A DNA stretch of 64,000 nt, taken from Chamaecrista fasciculata (Eukaryota; Streptophyta; Magnoliopsida; Fabales; Fabaceae). The notes under the pieces were generated by a model. That model was not told the origin of the DNA. It saw only the letters and a list, made by a program, of their open reading frames with translations, and made no database searches. The stretch is taken from NCBI GenBank assembly GCA_003254925.1, contig QANZ01036985.1, positions 1-64,000 on the forward strand. Direction: 5' to 3'. The position numbers were made by a program, and so were the translations under genes. Of this stretch, positions 60,844 through 64,000 are shown piece after piece (positions within the stretch are counted from its first letter, which is position 1; each line of letters opens with the position of its first letter).

Positions 60844-61704
60844 TATTATTATTTAGTTAAATTGAAAAACCAATTGTTTAATCAACTACAAATCCTCATA
60901 TATGTGGGAGACATTTCATTAAAAGATTTGAGACATATATTTTTGGCTCGTTTATTTTATATTTTATTTTAGCTCCTTAATTTAATTTTGTATTTTATTT
61001 TAATTCTTCAATTTAATTTTATTATGTTAGACGATCTTAGATCTTGATGCATAGATCGAGATGTAATTAAATAAACAAATGCAGTGAAGCAAATAAATAC
61101 AAAAGGTACTAACCTAAACATCTCACTAATAGTTCTGTTCCATCAAAGGTGAAATTAATTTACAAGAGATAAAATTATTTCTCACGATTCACGAAGAACC
61201 AAAAGGAGAGAGCTATGGTGAAATAAGAACTCTAGAAGTGAATTAAGTGCATAAGAAAAGATAGGGAATTCCCCCTATTTACAATCTCTATGATTTAATC
61301 TTTATGGTATCCCTACTTTGAATGAAACTTGAAGGTGCTACATGATCTTAATGAATAGTGATTCAATCTTTAGAAAAACTCATATTCCTTTTCCTAATTT
61401 TCAAGGCTTTTGTTCCTCATTTGTAAATAAACAATTAAAATAAAAAACCCTGCTCATAAGAATCTTGTCTAACTATTTATATATTTATTTATTTTTTAAA
61501 CAAAATAACAGATCAAGTTTGAGTATTAGGCTTACCATGTTTCTGTAGATTTTCAGTTTAGTCCTCCTATCATATCCAAAAAAGTTCAGCAATAACTGAA
61601 AAATATCACAACAAAGTTGAGATAAAATCATACAACAACAATAGATGAATCATTGAGACCCATGAATTCATTCTTCAGGAAAACTACTTATTTTTATATA
61701 CGTC
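60844..61704. other. Gene-free stretch, 3' side of the coiled-coil gene
   Basis: I see no exon. Part of it, near 61700, is probably the 3' untranslated region of the gene that ends at 61705. Confidence 0.35.
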
Positions 61705-62055
61705 TCAGTGGATCAAGGCTTGCATTTCTGGTAGCATCCTTCTTACATTTCCAACTCTAGTGTTTGCAGCAGTACCACCAAAGCTCAATTTAAAGACTTG
61801 CCATGGCCAACACATGCGACGTCTCATTTTACCGCTATGGTGCTCCTTTTTCTCGGCTTCCTCTAAGTGTCTGGTTAGTTCCTCAATCCGCCGACGGAGT
61901 TCAAGCGCTCGGCTATCAGCAAGTTGCAAAGACCTCTCTGCCGCTGCCTGTGCAGCCATTGCTGTGCTAGCAAGTTCTTCTTTTAGTCTTAATTTTCCGT
62001 TTGCTATGTCCAATGCAGCTTTTGTTTTCTGCAGTTCTTGTTTCAAAGCAGTCAC
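61705..62055 (-). CDS. Last exon of a coiled-coil protein gene (partial)
   Basis: A splice acceptor (ccataag, ending at 62056) opens an in-frame exon of 116 residues that ends in TGA. It begins VTALKQELQKTKAALDIANG and forms a long amphipathic helix rich in Ala, Glu, Lys and Leu with clear heptads (about 75 residues, to EEAEKKE). A basic patch (KMRRRMCWPWQVFKL) and a conserved-looking tail, RRMLPEMQALIH, follow. The upstream exons must lie to the right on the minus strand, in 62056-64000 or beyond, but I could not pick them out. I do not recognise the family. The composition and the Cys-Trp-Pro-Trp motif suggest a real plant gene, not noise. Confidence 0.65.
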   Translation of the reverse strand: MTALKQELQKTKAALDIANGKLRLKEELASTAMAAQAAAERSLQLADSRALELRRRIEELTRHLEEAEKKEHHSGKMRRRMCWPWQVFKLSFGGTAANTRVGNVRRMLPEMQALIH

Positions 62056-64000
62056 CTTATGGATTGACAACAAACAAAGTAATGATGAAATGGTGTGTAA
62101 ATCAGGCACCCAGACATGATACTAAATACATAATCTGTTATTAAATTAAATGAATATATATATATATATATATCATTGTGGTTAATGTAATTAAATAAAT
62201 GTGGTTCATGAATATAGATTAAGATGAATCATGTACTTAGAATTATGTGATTCATGTATTATGTATTAAAAAGCATGTGCTTATATATACCCCATGTTCT
62301 TGTATATTATACCTCAAGTGAATTAAGTAATATATATACACATAAAATTGAATTTAGAAAGGGGCTAAACTTAGTGAGGTTCATTATAACTTTGTTATAA
62401 GATTCCACAATAAACATATGACACATGATAAAAGTTTTATGCATGACCAATCATAGTAGAGACAAGAGAGAGAATATAAAACACACCATTTTGCAACGCT
62501 AATCATAAAAGAGAGAGGATACAATACAAGTTTATGATTGAAGGAACTTTACAGAAAAGATATAAAAAATTTTACCTATTTTTTTCCTTTAGAAAGAACT
62601 CATCTTCCACAAAGAATAGGCCAAAAGGCTAGTAACCCCTTTAACTTTGTCTCGATTAAAAGACCCCGTAAATTTTCAAATGTGACAGAAAAACCCTTAA
62701 ACTTTATCAAATAAGCCCCCTTCTGTTAAATATTTCATTCAATTGTTAACAGAATTGCCGAATAGAATTCCACATCATTTGGCTATTGCCAATTTGGAAC
62801 TCCATGAAAGTCTAAAACAAATCACATAAGCTTCCGGCCATTACCCAATGCAAACCATCGGTGATCAACACATGACACAAAAGGACTTAGAAACCGGTGA
62901 ATAGCATCAGTCTATTCCCTAAAAGTTTTTCAAACATAACCATATCACTTGCACTTGGGTAACAATATTCTTTCCACATCTCTAATAGCAGCCAACAAAA
63001 TGATCCACTAGGATAAATTCCATCACTGGCGGTTGGGTACTCAGTTTATAAGAAATTAGAGTGGCAAGAATAAAAAAGGAAAGATATCATTGAAAAAGGA
63101 TAGGAAACGACATTTTCAACTGAACATCCAGCTAACCTTCCTGTTACTGTGTGAATACCACCCCTTCTTCATCGTCTTTATGCCTCCTCCCTCTATAAAT
63201 ATTCCTCTCACCTTTGCCTACCAAAGCAAAATCAAGTCCTTTGATTCGCTTCAAAACATCAAACTCACACAAATCAAGCCCTGCATTTCTTTAATTTGTA
63301 CATATCAATGATGCTTTCAGATTTTTTGGATTCCCAATATCCCATTTGTTCTTTCTTTTTCACTCTCTCATCTCTTGACTTTTTGTCTTTTCCTTGTATA
63401 AATATATATAAACTCTGGTGGCAAGAATCTCTCTATCTTTTCAAAGACCCAGAAATCTTACCCCGTCCAAGGAGTGGTCTAATGCAAAAATTAAACATTC
63501 AGATTTCCTTCTACGCCGTTGCTCACTAGCCAAATCTCAATCCGAAGACCTTGATATTACTTATCAAGCAATGAAATCATCAGGGACAAAGGAGACTTAA
63601 CAGCCAATCATCGGGTAATAAGAAATGGTAGAAAATCAGAGATAAGCTACCCACTTTGCCAAATTGCAAAGGAAAAAAAATGGTCATCCTCCATTCAAAT
63701 ATTGGAAGAGGCTAAAGATATAAAGTGCAACAAATGTAATCCACTTAGACATGAAGCTGTAATTTGCAAAAGCAAAGTGTAGGAGCATGAACCAAATGCC
63801 AAATTGTTGATAAAGATGAATATGATCATCTTTTTGTGTTGATATTTTCCATCCAAGAAATTCTTTTCATTCTTGGATAGTTGGACGTAAACCATAGGAT
63901 TCGAGCAAGGTGGATGAAATGGAAGAAGCTTCAGAGGTTATTTGTGATAGAAGAATATCACTTAAACTAAAAGGAAAATTTTATCACATGGCAATAAGAC
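62056..64000. other. Probable intron or spacer, no exon recognised
   Basis: It contains a ta microsatellite near 62155-62172 and a repeat of the 'ggccaaaaggctagtaac' kind (62608-62785). A plus-strand TATA-like tataaata at 63193-63200 is followed by a leader-like stretch, but no convincing protein. Most of it may be an intron of the coiled-coil gene. Confidence 0.35.

Noticed and set aside
62155-62172. ta-repeat as a regulatory site
   Set aside because: It is an ordinary microsatellite; several others occur (23149, 57783, 60291).
63090-63600. Possible gene after a TATA-like box at 63193
   Set aside because: The frames are short, low in complexity and lack a recognisable domain; I kept only a note in the region entry.

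Overview
The window is nuclear DNA of a flowering plant, almost certainly a eudicot. It is AT-rich, its genes have many GT-AG introns, and the gene products (tau glutathione transferase, REVEILLE Myb factor, isoprenylated metal-domain protein, DAA1-like AAA ATPase) are plant families. I cannot name the species. Exon borders were placed by hand from splice signals, reading phase and family recall. Nothing was searched.

Layout: 1-6.1 kb holds small transposon remains and a two-exon tau-class GST on the minus strand (2300-5352). 6.3-11.8 kb holds a broken DnaJ copy, a 5'-truncated LINE and a dense set of DNA-transposon relics. 12.2-13.2 kb is a Harbinger/Tourist-type element with a 431-base assembly gap. 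13.3-20.6 kb is a 15-exon AAA ATPase on the minus strand that reads through as 827 residues. 21-36.3 kb has no host gene: it is packed with inverted-repeat elements, a nested 110-bp-TIR element, LTR-like pieces and a broken Copia fossil (28.6-32.6 kb). 36.9-42.1 kb is a six-exon F-box gene (minus strand, 293 residues). After a spacer of inverted repeats comes an eight-exon REVEILLE-type clock Myb gene on the plus strand (44.06-50.80 kb, 320 residues), with a GC-AG intron and a solo LTR inside that intron. 51-55.5 kb is again repeats. 55.86-57.42 kb is a three-exon HIPP gene. 59.2-59.8 kb has an unrecognised, probably decayed gene whose protein starts like histone H3. 61.7-62.06 kb is the last exon of a coiled-coil gene that continues to the right.

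The AAA ATPase, F-box, REVEILLE6-like and HIPP genes recall a cluster on Arabidopsis chromosome 5 (about At5g52660 to At5g52882, from memory), so the gene backbone looks like an old conserved block swollen by transposons. The most unusual material is non-coding: a 430-bp near-perfect palindrome, several inverted-repeat families that share 'ggtccc' phrases and a common internal module, a TATA box inside a perfect inverted repeat, and assembly gaps that fall inside three copies of one Tourist-like family. I found no operon-like or defence-type system, no CRISPR, and no RNA gene I could support.
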